From AP-15 sp963818695 (GTDB taxonomy: Bacteria > Pseudomonadota > Alphaproteobacteria > ATCC43930 > CGMCC-115725), in contig CAWFTG010000005.1 in the NCBI GenBank assembly GCA_963818695.1, positions 186,001-250,000 on the forward strand: DNA of 64,000 bases. Direction: 5' to 3'. Position numbers and translations under genes: made by a program. Shown here in pieces: positions 47,884 to 55,735 of the stretch. Each line of letters begins with the position of its first letter. Within the stretch, counting starts at the first letter, position 1. The notes beneath the pieces were generated by a model, which saw only the letters and a list, made by a program, of their open reading frames with translations, was not told the DNA's origin and searched no databases.

Positions 47884-49179
47884 ATGTCCGAAACGGTGAC
47901 CGCACGCCAAGTTGCGCTCGACCTGATCGGTGCGGTGCTCCGCCGCAAGCGACCGCTCGACGATGCGATCGAAGACAGCTCTGGGATGCATCAGCTGTCC
48001 GGCCGCGACCGCGCCTTTGCACAACTCTTGGTTGCGACGGTGCTGCGCCGGCTGGGCCAGATCGATGCCTTGATCGCCGATTGCCTCAATATACCGCTGG
48101 CGCCGCGCGCGGCGGTCGTGCAGGACATCTTGAGGCTTGGCGTCGCGCAACTGCTGTTTTTGCGCACCCCGCCGCATGCTGCGGTGGCGACCAGTGTTGA
48201 TATCGCGCAAAGCTGCGGGTTTGTGTCACATAAGGGGTTGGTCAACGCCGTGTTGCGGCGGTTGAGTGTCGAAGGCGCCGCTCGTGTCGAGGAGCAGGAT
48301 GCTCCGCGTCTCAACACGCCCGATTGGCTGTGGTGGTCGTGGAGCAGGACCTACGGAGAAGCGACCGCTCGGGCGATCGCCACCGCACATTTAAAGGAAG
48401 CGCCCCTTGATCTCACGTTGCGCGACGACGCTGAGACGTGGTGCGCCACACTCGACGGGGTCTTGCTCCCGACCGGCACGTTGCGCCGGGCTGCCGGCGG
48501 CGCCCTCGCGACCCTGCCCGGTTATGCCGAGGGCGCTTGGTGGGTCCAGGACGCTGCCGCGGCCCTGCCCGCGCGACTTTTTGGCGATATTGCCGGACGC
48601 GAGGTGATCGATCTGTGTGCCGCGCCGGGCGGCAAGACCGCGCAGCTCGCGGCCGCCGGGGCTCGGGTGACCGCGGTCGACCGCTCGACCCGCCGTCTCG
48701 ATCGGCTGGTCGCCAACCTGCAGCGGCTCGATCTGCCGGTCGAGGCGGTCGGGGCGGATGCCTTGACCTGGCGCCCTCCGCATCCGGTCGAGGCCGTGCT
48801 GCTCGACGCCCCTTGCAGTACGACTGGCGCAATTCGGCGTCACCCCGACGTGCCGCACCTTAAATTGCCTGACGACGTCGCGCGGCTTTCGGCGGTTCAA
48901 GATAATTTGTTGCGGGCGGCCGTCGACATGCTCCAACCCGGCGGCGCCTTGGTCTATTGCACCTGTTCGCTGGAGCCGGAAGAAGGGCTGGAACGCATCG
49001 AATCTTTGCTCTACGCCGGGTTGCCGGTCGAGAGGCTCGAGATCGGACCCGAGGAGGTCGGTGCAAGTCCCGAATGGATCACCTCGGAGGGAGACTTGCG
49101 GACTCTGCCCTGCCATTTCGGCGAATATGACGGCATCGACGGCTTCTACTGCGCGCGGCTGGTAAAGCTCGGAGTCTAA
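47884..49179 (+). CDS. rsmB: 16S rRNA (cytosine-C5)-methyltransferase RsmB-like
   Basis: A 431-residue protein. The N-terminal NusB-like RNA-binding domain (RQVALDLIGAVLRRKRPLDD, LSGRDRAFAQLLV, LRLGVAQLLFL) is followed by a Rossmann-fold methyltransferase with motif I DLCAAPGGKTAQLA, motif IV LLDAPCSTTGAIRRHPD (C311) and motif VI YCTCSLEPEEG with the catalytic C361. This two-domain order is that of RsmB, which makes m5C967 in 16S rRNA. The start at ATG 47884 (MSETVTARQ) is preferred to upstream frames. It is a housekeeping gene, divergent from the TauD gene. Confidence 0.93.
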   Translation: MSETVTARQVALDLIGAVLRRKRPLDDAIEDSSGMHQLSGRDRAFAQLLVATVLRRLGQIDALIADCLNIPLAPRAAVVQDILRLGVAQLLFLRTPPHAAVATSVDIAQSCGFVSHKGLVNAVLRRLSVEGAARVEEQDAPRLNTPDWLWWSWSRTYGEATARAIATAHLKEAPLDLTLRDDAETWCATLDGVLLPTGTLRRAAGGALATLPGYAEGAWWVQDAAAALPARLFGDIAGREVIDLCAAPGGKTAQLAAAGARVTAVDRSTRRLDRLVANLQRLDLPVEAVGADALTWRPPHPVEAVLLDAPCSTTGAIRRHPDVPHLKLPDDVARLSAVQDNLLRAAVDMLQPGGALVYCTCSLEPEEGLERIESLLYAGLPVERLEIGPEEVGASPEWITSEGDLRTLPCHFGEYDGIDGFYCARLVKLGV

Positions 49180-49374
49180 AAGGCGCCGTCCCACCTAACG
49201 GAAATCTCGGGATTCGGTCAGGCCCATCGGCGGGCAAATATACGCCGAATTAGGGGCAAATGCGCAAACACCGCACGCGGGGGGGCGCCGCTTGACTTGG
49301 CATTTCAAGGAGCAATAGGGTTCGGCTTGCCGATCTTGGCATTCCTGCACTCGGCGAAAACGGAGGAGTCTGTG

Positions 49375-50520
49375 ATGGCGGAATACAAGCTGATCTCGGC
49401 GGATTCGCACATCGTCGAACCGCCGGACATGTATACCGGGCGTATCGAGCCGAGGTTCCGCGAGCGGGCGCCGAGGATGGAGCGCCGCAAGACCCCTGCC
49501 GGCCGGGAATACGACGCCTGGGTGCTCGACGGCATGCAGGTCGGCACGCTTGGAGCGGTCATGCAGGCCGGCCAGCGTTTCGAAGACCCCTCGCAGATCG
49601 ATTTCCTCGGCATCTGGGAGGATGTCCGCAAGGGCGGCTACGACGCACATGCGATGATCCGCGAGAATGAAGAGGACGGCGTCTGGGGATCGTGCCTGCA
49701 GCCCAGCCAAGGCCTCTTCTGGTACCGCATCCCGGACAGCGAGCTGCTGACTGAGATCTGCCGCGTCTACAACGACTGGATCGCCGATTTCTGCAAACCC
49801 TATCCCGAGCGCTTGAAGGGGATCGGCATGCTTAATGTCGACGATGTCAACGAGGGCTGCCAGGAGCTCGAGCGGTGCAAGAAATTGGGCCTGGTTGGGG
49901 CTTTTATCCCGGTCTCGCCATTGCCCGACAAGCCCTATAGTCATCCGATCTATGACCGCCTGTGGTGGACCGCGCAGGATCTCGGGTTGCCGCTGCTGTT
50001 GCACATCGCGACTCCGCGCCACGGCGTCCCCGGCAACGAATTCACGATGAACGTCGCCGAGATGACCGGCGCCGGCCGTTCCACGACCGATTACTGGGTG
50101 CGCTACTCGCTGTCGTCGATGCTGTTTGCTGGCGTCTTCGACCGTTATCCGCGGCTCAAGGTCGGCTCGGTCGAGCACGAGACCGCATGGATCCCGCATT
50201 GGCTGCAGCAGATGGATTTCACCTATCGTGAGCGGCCGGTGTTCACCAAAGGCTGGAAGTCGCGTGAAGGCCTGCTCCCGAGCGATTATTGGCGGCGCAA
50301 CATGTTCGTCGAGTTCATGGAAGACGAGCTCGGCGTGCAAATGCGCGACAAGATCGGCGTCGAGACGATGCTGTGGGGCAGCGACTTCCCGCATGCCGAA
50401 TCGACTTGGCCAAAGTCTCAGGATTTCCTCGGCCGCATCTTTAAGGGTGTCCCGGAGGAGGACCGGCGCAGGATCACCTCGGACAATGCGGCGCAGCTGT
50501 TCGGGTTCCGGCCGAATTAG
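49375..50520 (+). CDS. Amidohydrolase-2 family metal-dependent hydrolase
   Basis: A 381-residue TIM-barrel enzyme. The N-terminal ISADSHIVEPPDMYTGRIEP carries the DSHIVEP pattern in which one His of HxH is replaced, as in a large subgroup of these proteins. Later motifs are LLLHIATPRHGVPGNE, VGSVEHETAWIPHWL and MLWGSDFPHAESTWP with the conserved Asp. CGGAGGAG lies upstream of ATG 49375. A hairpin after the stop separates it from a Rieske protein gene. It is different from the two other amidohydrolases in the window. Substrate unknown; relatives act on ring-cleavage products and related acids. Confidence 0.88.
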   Translation: MAEYKLISADSHIVEPPDMYTGRIEPRFRERAPRMERRKTPAGREYDAWVLDGMQVGTLGAVMQAGQRFEDPSQIDFLGIWEDVRKGGYDAHAMIRENEEDGVWGSCLQPSQGLFWYRIPDSELLTEICRVYNDWIADFCKPYPERLKGIGMLNVDDVNEGCQELERCKKLGLVGAFIPVSPLPDKPYSHPIYDRLWWTAQDLGLPLLLHIATPRHGVPGNEFTMNVAEMTGAGRSTTDYWVRYSLSSMLFAGVFDRYPRLKVGSVEHETAWIPHWLQQMDFTYRERPVFTKGWKSREGLLPSDYWRRNMFVEFMEDELGVQMRDKIGVETMLWGSDFPHAESTWPKSQDFLGRIFKGVPEEDRRRITSDNAAQLFGFRPN

Positions 50521-50536
50521 CCGACCGGCGGCAAGG

Positions 50537-50573
50537 CCCTCTCCCCGCATCGCGACGCATCGCGGGGAGAGGG
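50537..50573 (+). terminator. Long GC-rich hairpin after the amidohydrolase gene
   Basis: A 12-bp perfect stem joins 50537-50548 (CCCTCTCCCCGC) to 50562-50573. It lies 17 bases after the stop codon and before the Rieske gene. It has no T-tract, so it may act as an attenuator or stabilising structure instead of a strict terminator. Confidence 0.5.
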
Positions 50574-50594
50574 AGCGATTGGTGGACCACCCGA

Positions 50595-50906
50595 ATGCCC
50601 GATGAGTTTGTCCCCGTCGCCAAGGCAGCCGAGTTGCTGCCTGGCCAAATGAAATGGGTGGCGATTAATGGCGAGCGCCTGGTTCTAGCCAATGTGGACG
50701 GTGCCTTTTTCGCGCTGAGCGATATTTGCGGACACCGCAATGCGCCCCTTTCGCGAGGCAAGCTCAACGGGCATCTGATCGAATGCCCGCTTCACTATGC
50801 GCAATTCGACGTGCGCACGGGGGAATTAGTGAATGGGCCGGTGTCGACCCCCGTGCCAATCTATCAGGTCTGTGTCGAAGGGGACACGGTGTATATCAAA
50901 CCTTAG
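50595..50906 (+). CDS. Rieske-type [2Fe-2S] ferredoxin
   Basis: A 103-residue protein with the complete Rieske motif: C45-x-H47 in DICGHRNAPLS and C64-xx-H67 in IECPLHYAQFD. It resembles the ferredoxin component of aromatic-ring dioxygenases and nitrite reductase small subunits. No oxygenase alpha subunit is next to it, so its electron acceptor is unknown. It lies just after an amidohydrolase gene on the same strand and may be expressed with it. Confidence 0.93.
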   Translation: MPDEFVPVAKAAELLPGQMKWVAINGERLVLANVDGAFFALSDICGHRNAPLSRGKLNGHLIECPLHYAQFDVRTGELVNGPVSTPVPIYQVCVEGDTVYIKP

Positions 50907-50923
50907 ATCCTCGAAATTAGCCG

Positions 50924-52081
50924 CTAAGAGCGTGTCCCCAGTTTGGGTAATACAGAATTCGCATAGAATTCGATCACTTTCTTTTGGTCTGGTTGCCCCG
51001 AGTGGATGTTGACGATTGTCGCGCCGCTATCGAATAGTTTGGTGATCGCCTCGACATGGATGGCCGGATCGGTTCCAACCGGCCATTCGCTGACTATTTG
51101 TTCGAGCGGCACCTCGCTGTCGGCCTGCTGCTGAATTTCGGCCGGGCTTGCGATGTTGTAATATTTCTTGAAGCCCTTTGGCAGAAAGCGCCAGAATTCG
51201 GCGGCTCGCTGGGCCTCGGCTTTATCGCCGACTACGACAAATTGCTCCACCAGAACCGGCATATCGGCGGGATTTTTTCCGGCGTCTCGGGCGCCGCCTT
51301 CCCATTCGGATTTGTACTGCTTCCAAGTGCGGGGATCGGTAATCAGCCCGTCCCCATGTTGCCCGGCAAGCCGCATCGATTTCCGGCCGTTTGCGGCGGT
51401 CAGAAGAGGGATCGGTTGCGGCGGCGGGTCGTAGAGCTTGGCCTCGACATTGTAGTATTTGCCTTGATGCGCGAGCTGCTCGCCGTTCCACAAGGCGCGG
51501 ATGATGCCGATCGCCTCGACCAGCCGCTCCCAGCGCTCGGGCCATTTCGGCCAGACGCCGGTGCCGGCTTCCTCGTTCAGCGCTTCCCCCGATCCGACGC
51601 CGAGAAAGACCCGGCCGGGGTACAGCAGGCTCAACGATGCGAATGCCTCGGCGACCACGGCCGGATTGTAGCGCAACGTAGGGCAGGTCACGGTCGTGCC
51701 GATCCATGCGGGGGTCGCCCGTTCCCCGACCGCCGCGAGGGTGACCCAGGCTTGGCCGCAGTGCCCTTCGTTGGCCTGCCAAGGCTGCAGATGGTCGCTC
51801 GTCGCCAGCAGGTCGAAGCCGGCATGCTTCGCCCAGTCGCCGATATTGAGCAGTTCGGGTACCGTGAACTGCTCGTGCGCCAACATGTACCCGACCATTC
51901 TCTTGTGCTGCAGAGACTTGGCTGGAGTATTGGCGTTTTCCACCGGCTGGTCCGCACCACCAATCGGCTGGGCAGCAGCACTCGAGACGGCCCCTGCCGC
52001 CGCCATGAAGGCGGTAGTCGATTTCAGTATCTCCCGCCGGCTCGGGGGAAAGCCAGCGGCGCCGACGTCGATGAGCATCAT
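50924..52081 (-). CDS. Tat-exported LLM-family oxidoreductase, FGD2-like (F420-type)
   Basis: A 385-residue luciferase-like protein. The N-terminal twin-arginine signal is PPSRREILKSTTAFMAAAG, with a cleavage-like SSAAAQ. The barrel has VGYMLAHEQFTVPELLNIGD, LATSDHLQPWQANEGHCGQA, LSLLYPGRVFLGVGSGEALN and TAANGRKSMRLAGQHGDGLI. These are patterns of the F420-dependent glucose-6-phosphate dehydrogenase group, and the Tat signal points to the FGD2 branch. Start 52081 has GGGAG upstream. Whether it uses F420 or FMN is not decided by sequence alone; no F420-biosynthesis gene is in the window. Confidence 0.87.
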   Translation of the reverse strand: MMLIDVGAAGFPPSRREILKSTTAFMAAAGAVSSAAAQPIGGADQPVENANTPAKSLQHKRMVGYMLAHEQFTVPELLNIGDWAKHAGFDLLATSDHLQPWQANEGHCGQAWVTLAAVGERATPAWIGTTVTCPTLRYNPAVVAEAFASLSLLYPGRVFLGVGSGEALNEEAGTGVWPKWPERWERLVEAIGIIRALWNGEQLAHQGKYYNVEAKLYDPPPQPIPLLTAANGRKSMRLAGQHGDGLITDPRTWKQYKSEWEGGARDAGKNPADMPVLVEQFVVVGDKAEAQRAAEFWRFLPKGFKKYYNIASPAEIQQQADSEVPLEQIVSEWPVGTDPAIHVEAITKLFDSGATIVNIHSGQPDQKKVIEFYANSVLPKLGTRS

Positions 52082-52208
52082 AAACTCCCGATAGACTTGG
52101 CGGTGAAGACCAGCTGTCGCAACGACAAGCAAGGTGCGACGCGTTCTTCCCGCCAACGCGGCGCTTCAAGAGGGGTTCCGGATGCCCCTCAGCCGCGCTA
52201 CCGGAGCT

Positions 52209-52907
52209 TTACCCCCACAGCGCCGCGGCGGCGCGGGCGACCCGCGCGGCGCGGTCGAGCTGGCGCAGCTCGGCGCGGGCGAGGACCGCCTCGAGGACCG
52301 CCGGGTCGGCCCGCTCCGGCGAACCCGATGCAAACGGCGGCTGCGGGTCGTATTCGATGCCGAGCTGGATCGCTTCCGCCGCGGCTCTGCCAGCGATCTC
52401 CGCGGCGACGGTCAGCGCCACGTCGATGCCGGCGGTGACGCCGCCGCCGGTGCAGAATTTACCGTCGACGACGACGCGCTGCGCGACCGGCTCGGCGCCG
52501 AACAAGTCCAACAAGTCGCGCGACATCCAATGGGTCGCCGCGCGGCGCCCCCGCAACAGTCCGGCAGCGCCGAGCACCAAGGAGCCGGTGCAGACCCCGA
52601 CGACATAGCGCGCCTCGACCGCGGCGCGGCGCAGAAAGGCGAGAACCTCAGCGTCCTCGAGCAACGGGTTGATCCCCGCGCCACCTGGAACGAGAATGAG
52701 ATCGAGCGGTGCGCAGGTCGCCAGGGTCGCCATTGGCAGGATCGTCAGGCCATGCTCGGACCGCACCGGATCCATGTTCTTCCACAACAAGAGGGTCTCC
52801 GCGCCGGGCAACCGAGCAAGAACCTCGTAGGGGCCGGTCAGGTCGAGCTGCGTCAGGTTGGGGAACACCAGGAGCCCGCTGCGGAAACCCGTCGTCTCGG
52901 TCATCAC
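52209..52907 (-). CDS. DJ-1/PfpI-family protein, isonitrile hydratase-like
   Basis: A 232-residue class I glutamine-amidotransferase-like protein. The nucleophile elbow is VVGVCTGSLVLGAAG with C106, and D22 in LTQLDLTGPYEV matches the acidic residue needed in isonitrile hydratase. TGGGVTAGIDVAL is the third conserved block. Isonitrile hydratase converts isonitriles to N-formamides; other relatives are transcription-factor-like or of unknown function. There is no AraC-type DNA-binding domain. It is downstream of no obvious operon partner. Confidence 0.88.
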   Translation of the reverse strand: MMTETTGFRSGLLVFPNLTQLDLTGPYEVLARLPGAETLLLWKNMDPVRSEHGLTILPMATLATCAPLDLILVPGGAGINPLLEDAEVLAFLRRAAVEARYVVGVCTGSLVLGAAGLLRGRRAATHWMSRDLLDLFGAEPVAQRVVVDGKFCTGGGVTAGIDVALTVAAEIAGRAAAEAIQLGIEYDPQPPFASGSPERADPAVLEAVLARAELRQLDRAARVARAAAALWG

Positions 52908-52979
52908 CCGCTCCTTGTGGAACGCACGCGTTCTTACTCTTTATCTGGGGATTGAAACTCGGGCAATGCGGAGACCGAG

Positions 52980-53219
52980 ATGCCTCTGATGCTTACCAGC
53001 CCAGCAATCCCGCCGGGCGGAGAGAGACCGGCGCAATACTCCCGTGACGGCGCCGATATCTCGCCGCCACTGTCGTGGTCGGGAGGCGGGGACCGGGAGC
53101 CTCGTCCTTGTCGCCGAGGACCCCGACGCACCTTCCGGCATCGGGCGGTGTTCCACATTCCGCCCGCTTCCCGCAGTCTCGATGCGGGTTATTCGGCAAA
53201 ACCAGCCAATTCCCCCTGA
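52980..53219 (+). pseudogene. Broken YbhB/YbcL-type PEBP gene, N-terminal half
   Basis: Starts MPLMLTSPAIPPGGERPAQY and SPPLSWSG in one frame, continues GTGSLVLVAEDPDAPSGIG in another and then returns to VFHIPPASRSLDAGYSAKP before a stop. These are consecutive pieces of a cytosolic YbhB-like PEBP protein. The second half, with the GGPCPP block, is missing. With two frame changes and a lost C-terminus, I regard it as a true pseudogene. Confidence 0.7.
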
Positions 53220-53596
53220 AGGGCGGAGACGGGCTCTTGCCGCGGGTATCGACTTCCGCACATCCGGCGACAGAGATATTACGGCTGGGCGGCACGGTAA
53301 GCTGTCGAACAAGTTTGATTCTCCCGAGAGCCCTGCGCTTGCGGGGGAGGATACGGGGAGGCTGCCGGCCTGGTCGCGACACGACATCACCGGTGCGCCC
53401 CGACACCGGAGCGGCCACGATGGCTTAGCTCCGACGCATTCCGTCCCCTACGCCCAGCCTTCCTCACTACTCCCCGGCAATCCGATTGCGGATGATGCTG
53501 TTGCCCGCCGCCGGGACCAACTTCGGGTCCTCGGCAGCGCGACGGGTAAACTCCGCTATCTAGCGGTAGATGTGACGGATGCCTGGTTCTTGGACC
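53220..53596. other. Gap after the PEBP pseudogene, no supported gene
   Basis: Several overlapping open frames cross this stretch on both strands but none shows conserved motifs or a ribosome site. It may be further decayed sequence from the lost end of the PEBP gene and what once followed it. Confidence 0.4.
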
Positions 53597-53911
53597 TCAG
53601 CGCCAGCACTGATCCTGTGCTTCATGAATTTCCCGCAGCCGGTGCTCGAGCCTCGCGCGCTCTGGCCCATACGGCATATAAGCCGCTTGTTCGCGGAGCT
53701 CATGTTCTCTGTGTCTGAGATGTTCGCAATGCTCTGCACGCCGGTCGTATCCGGGCGGCGGCATTTGCCCGTATCTGGGAGGAGGGGGCGGAGGCTGACC
53801 AATCGTGACTTGGCCAACCCCAGGCACCCCGATTTGAGCTTGCGCGTGAGCCGGTTGCGAAGACGCTCCGGCAAACAGCAGCGCCGCGAATGCTGGATAT
53901 ATCAATTTCAT
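53597..53911 (-). CDS. Small exported protein, unknown function
   Basis: A 104-residue protein with a signal peptide (MKLIYPAFAALLFAGASS, cleaved near AHAQ). It has a proline-rich linker (QPPPPPPRYG) and a charged helical C-terminus with HEHELREQAAYMPYGPERAR and a final CWR. Two cysteines (EHCEH and QCWR) could pair. It looks like a periplasmic helical protein of the kind common in Rhizobiales. AAGGGGG precedes the start at 53911. I do not know the function. Confidence 0.75.
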   Translation of the reverse strand: MKLIYPAFAALLFAGASSQPAHAQAQIGVPGVGQVTIGQPPPPPPRYGQMPPPGYDRRAEHCEHLRHREHELREQAAYMPYGPERARLEHRLREIHEAQDQCWR

Positions 53912-54098
53912 GGAAACCCCCTTCCCCATGTACGTCAATAAACTTAACGTTTAAACTCGGGTTTGTGTTCCCACTCAATGCCGTTTACACGGAATGAGGG
54001 ATGGGCTGACCATCGGCGTCTGGACGCTCTCGGCGTGCCGAGGAGGTAGACCGAAGTCGCGGGCGCCTCGGCTGCGACCAGGGATCAAGGCGCCGCCG

Positions 54099-54806
54099 TC
54101 AGTGAATGTCTTCTTGCTCGTCGAAGGCTTGACGCAGCCGAGCGACCGAAAAGCCGGGGGCCTTCGAAGCATCGATGATGACCTTCTCGCGGCGCGCAAT
54201 CAGCGCGACGGCAGCCGAGATTTCTTTGACCGAATCGGGCGGGATCACGACGGCGCCGTGGCGGTCGGCGTGAATGACGTCGTTCGGCGAGACGGCCATT
54301 CCGGCGATGCTGACGGTGCCGCCGTAATCGACCAGATGAACATGAGCGTGGGACGGCATGACCGAGCCGGCGAGCACCAGGAAATCGGGCGCCATCGCGT
54401 CGAGGTCGCGGACCGAGCCGTCGGTGATGACGCCGGCGCAGCCGAGCCCCTTGTGGACATGGGTCTGCACCTCGCCCCAGAACGCGCCGAACCCGGTATC
54501 GGGCGCGTCGATGTCCTGGATGACCGCGATGCTCGGCAAAGGCTCGTCGGCAATATGCTGGTAATAGCCGAGCCTCATCTCCGTTGCTTGCTCGCGGCCG
54601 CGAGGATGGGGTTCGCGGGCGCGGATGATCGCGGTCCGGGCAAAGGCGACGACCGGCTTCATCTGCGGAAAAGCGGCGAAGAGGGGCCTGCGGTTGAACC
54701 CCATCGCACGGCGCGCCGGCACGACGAGCTCTAGCGCATTGCAGATCGTCGGCGTGTCGAATTCCCGCAGAGCTTCGAGATCGGCAGGGTTTGGCAGGCT
54801 GGGCAC
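54099..54806 (-). CDS. RraA-family protein (HMG/CHA aldolase-like)
   Basis: A 235-residue protein of the RraA/dimethylmenaquinone methyltransferase-like fold. The signature is GEVQTHVHKGLGCAGVITDG with SVRDLDAM, in which the Gly-rich loop, Arg and Asp form the pyruvate and metal site of HMG/CHA aldolases. DVIHADRHGAVVIP is the second conserved block. Aldolase members split 4-hydroxy-4-methyl-2-oxoglutarate in the protocatechuate/gallate pathways, which suits this catabolic region. The start is taken as GTG 54806 because GGAGGAG lies six bases before it; GTG 54821 would put that site inside the gene. Confidence 0.88.
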   Translation of the reverse strand: MPSLPNPADLEALREFDTPTICNALELVVPARRAMGFNRRPLFAAFPQMKPVVAFARTAIIRAREPHPRGREQATEMRLGYYQHIADEPLPSIAVIQDIDAPDTGFGAFWGEVQTHVHKGLGCAGVITDGSVRDLDAMAPDFLVLAGSVMPSHAHVHLVDYGGTVSIAGMAVSPNDVIHADRHGAVVIPPDSVKEISAAVALIARREKVIIDASKAPGFSVARLRQAFDEQEDIH

Positions 54807-54881
54807 GGCAGGCTCCTCCACGAATCATCGTCGGAGGTCAGCCTTTATTGGGAACGTCCGCCCGCGGCAAGACCCTTGGTC

Positions 54882-55010
54882 TCAGGTGCCGATCATTCGG
54901 CCGCCGACCAGGAACCCGAGTGGGATCGCGAAGGACAAAATGACGAGCACGACCGCAAAGCAGCGTTCGGCCCGGCTCCACCGTTTCCAGTCGGAAATCC
55001 AATCCTGCAT
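54882..55010 (-). CDS. Small single-helix membrane protein, unknown function
   Basis: A 42-residue protein starting MQDWISDWKRWSRAERCFAV, followed by one hydrophobic segment (VVLVILSFAIPLGFLVGG). An amphipathic Trp-rich N-terminus precedes the helix. A GGGGGCGGTG stretch lies upstream of ATG 55010; an in-frame ATG at 55070 would add 20 residues. Small size limits confidence. Confidence 0.45.
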   Translation of the reverse strand: MQDWISDWKRWSRAERCFAVVLVILSFAIPLGFLVGGRMIGT

Positions 55011-55159
55011 AAGACACCGCCCCCCGGCCACTTCACCCTTCGCCAGAGTTTCCATGTAACCGATAAGCATGAAAAAAATTCGACCGAACTATGGCTTCCG
55101 GGTGATAAAGAAAACGTAATCCCGCCCAAAATGTTTACGCGTCAGCGATGGAGGGTGAA

Positions 55160-55735
55160 ATGTATGATCCGAACCGGGTGAGGCAGTTGCGGCGGCTGCA
55201 GGGCCACCCTTTCCGCATCGGCAAGCTGGGTCACATCGTGCTCAACGTGCGGGACGTGGAGCGGTCGGCGCGGTTCTATACCGAAGTGCTCGGTTTCGAG
55301 ATCTCGGACGTCTACCCCGAGGAGATGGTGCCGGGCGGCATGGTCTTTCTGCGCTGCAACCCGGACCATCACGGGATCGCGCTGGTCGGTTCGCTGAAGG
55401 AGCCGGCGGCGAATGCCGATCTCAACCATATCGCCTTCGAGGTCGCCACGCTCGATGAAGTCCTGCGGGCGCACGACCATCTGCGCCGGCACGGGGTCGA
55501 GATCGACTTTGCCGGCCGTCGCCGCGCCGGTTGTCAGCTCGCCGTCGAATTCCGCGATCCCGACAATCACCGGCTCGAGATCTACTGGGGCATCGATCAG
55601 ATCGGCAGCGACGGCCATGTCCGCCCGCCGAGCGAATGGAAGGGCGCGCGCAGTCTGGAGGACGCGATTGCCGACCCGGTGCGCGGCCAGGATACGACGT
55701 TGCACGACCCATCGCTGCTCGGGCGTGACCACTGA
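55160..55735 (+). CDS. VOC-family (glyoxalase/extradiol dioxygenase-like) protein
   Basis: A 191-residue vicinal-oxygen-chelate protein. The metal ligands can be placed as His in LGHIVLNVRDVERSARFYTE, His in LNHIAFEV and Glu in HRLEIYWG. The layout is like single-domain extradiol dioxygenases and related lyases. I chose ATG 55160 because GGAGGGTGAA lies just before it; ATG 55148 also exists in frame. Its stop overlaps the pepN start (TGATG), so the two are coupled. Confidence 0.87.
   Translation: MYDPNRVRQLRRLQGHPFRIGKLGHIVLNVRDVERSARFYTEVLGFEISDVYPEEMVPGGMVFLRCNPDHHGIALVGSLKEPAANADLNHIAFEVATLDEVLRAHDHLRRHGVEIDFAGRRRAGCQLAVEFRDPDNHRLEIYWGIDQIGSDGHVRPPSEWKGARSLEDAIADPVRGQDTTLHDPSLLGRDH

Noticed and set aside
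53044..53718. Plus-strand open frame of 224 codons after the DJ-1/PfpI gene
   Set aside because: Only its first part carries PEBP motifs, in pieces spread over frames; the rest looks random and overlaps the small secreted gene on the opposite strand.
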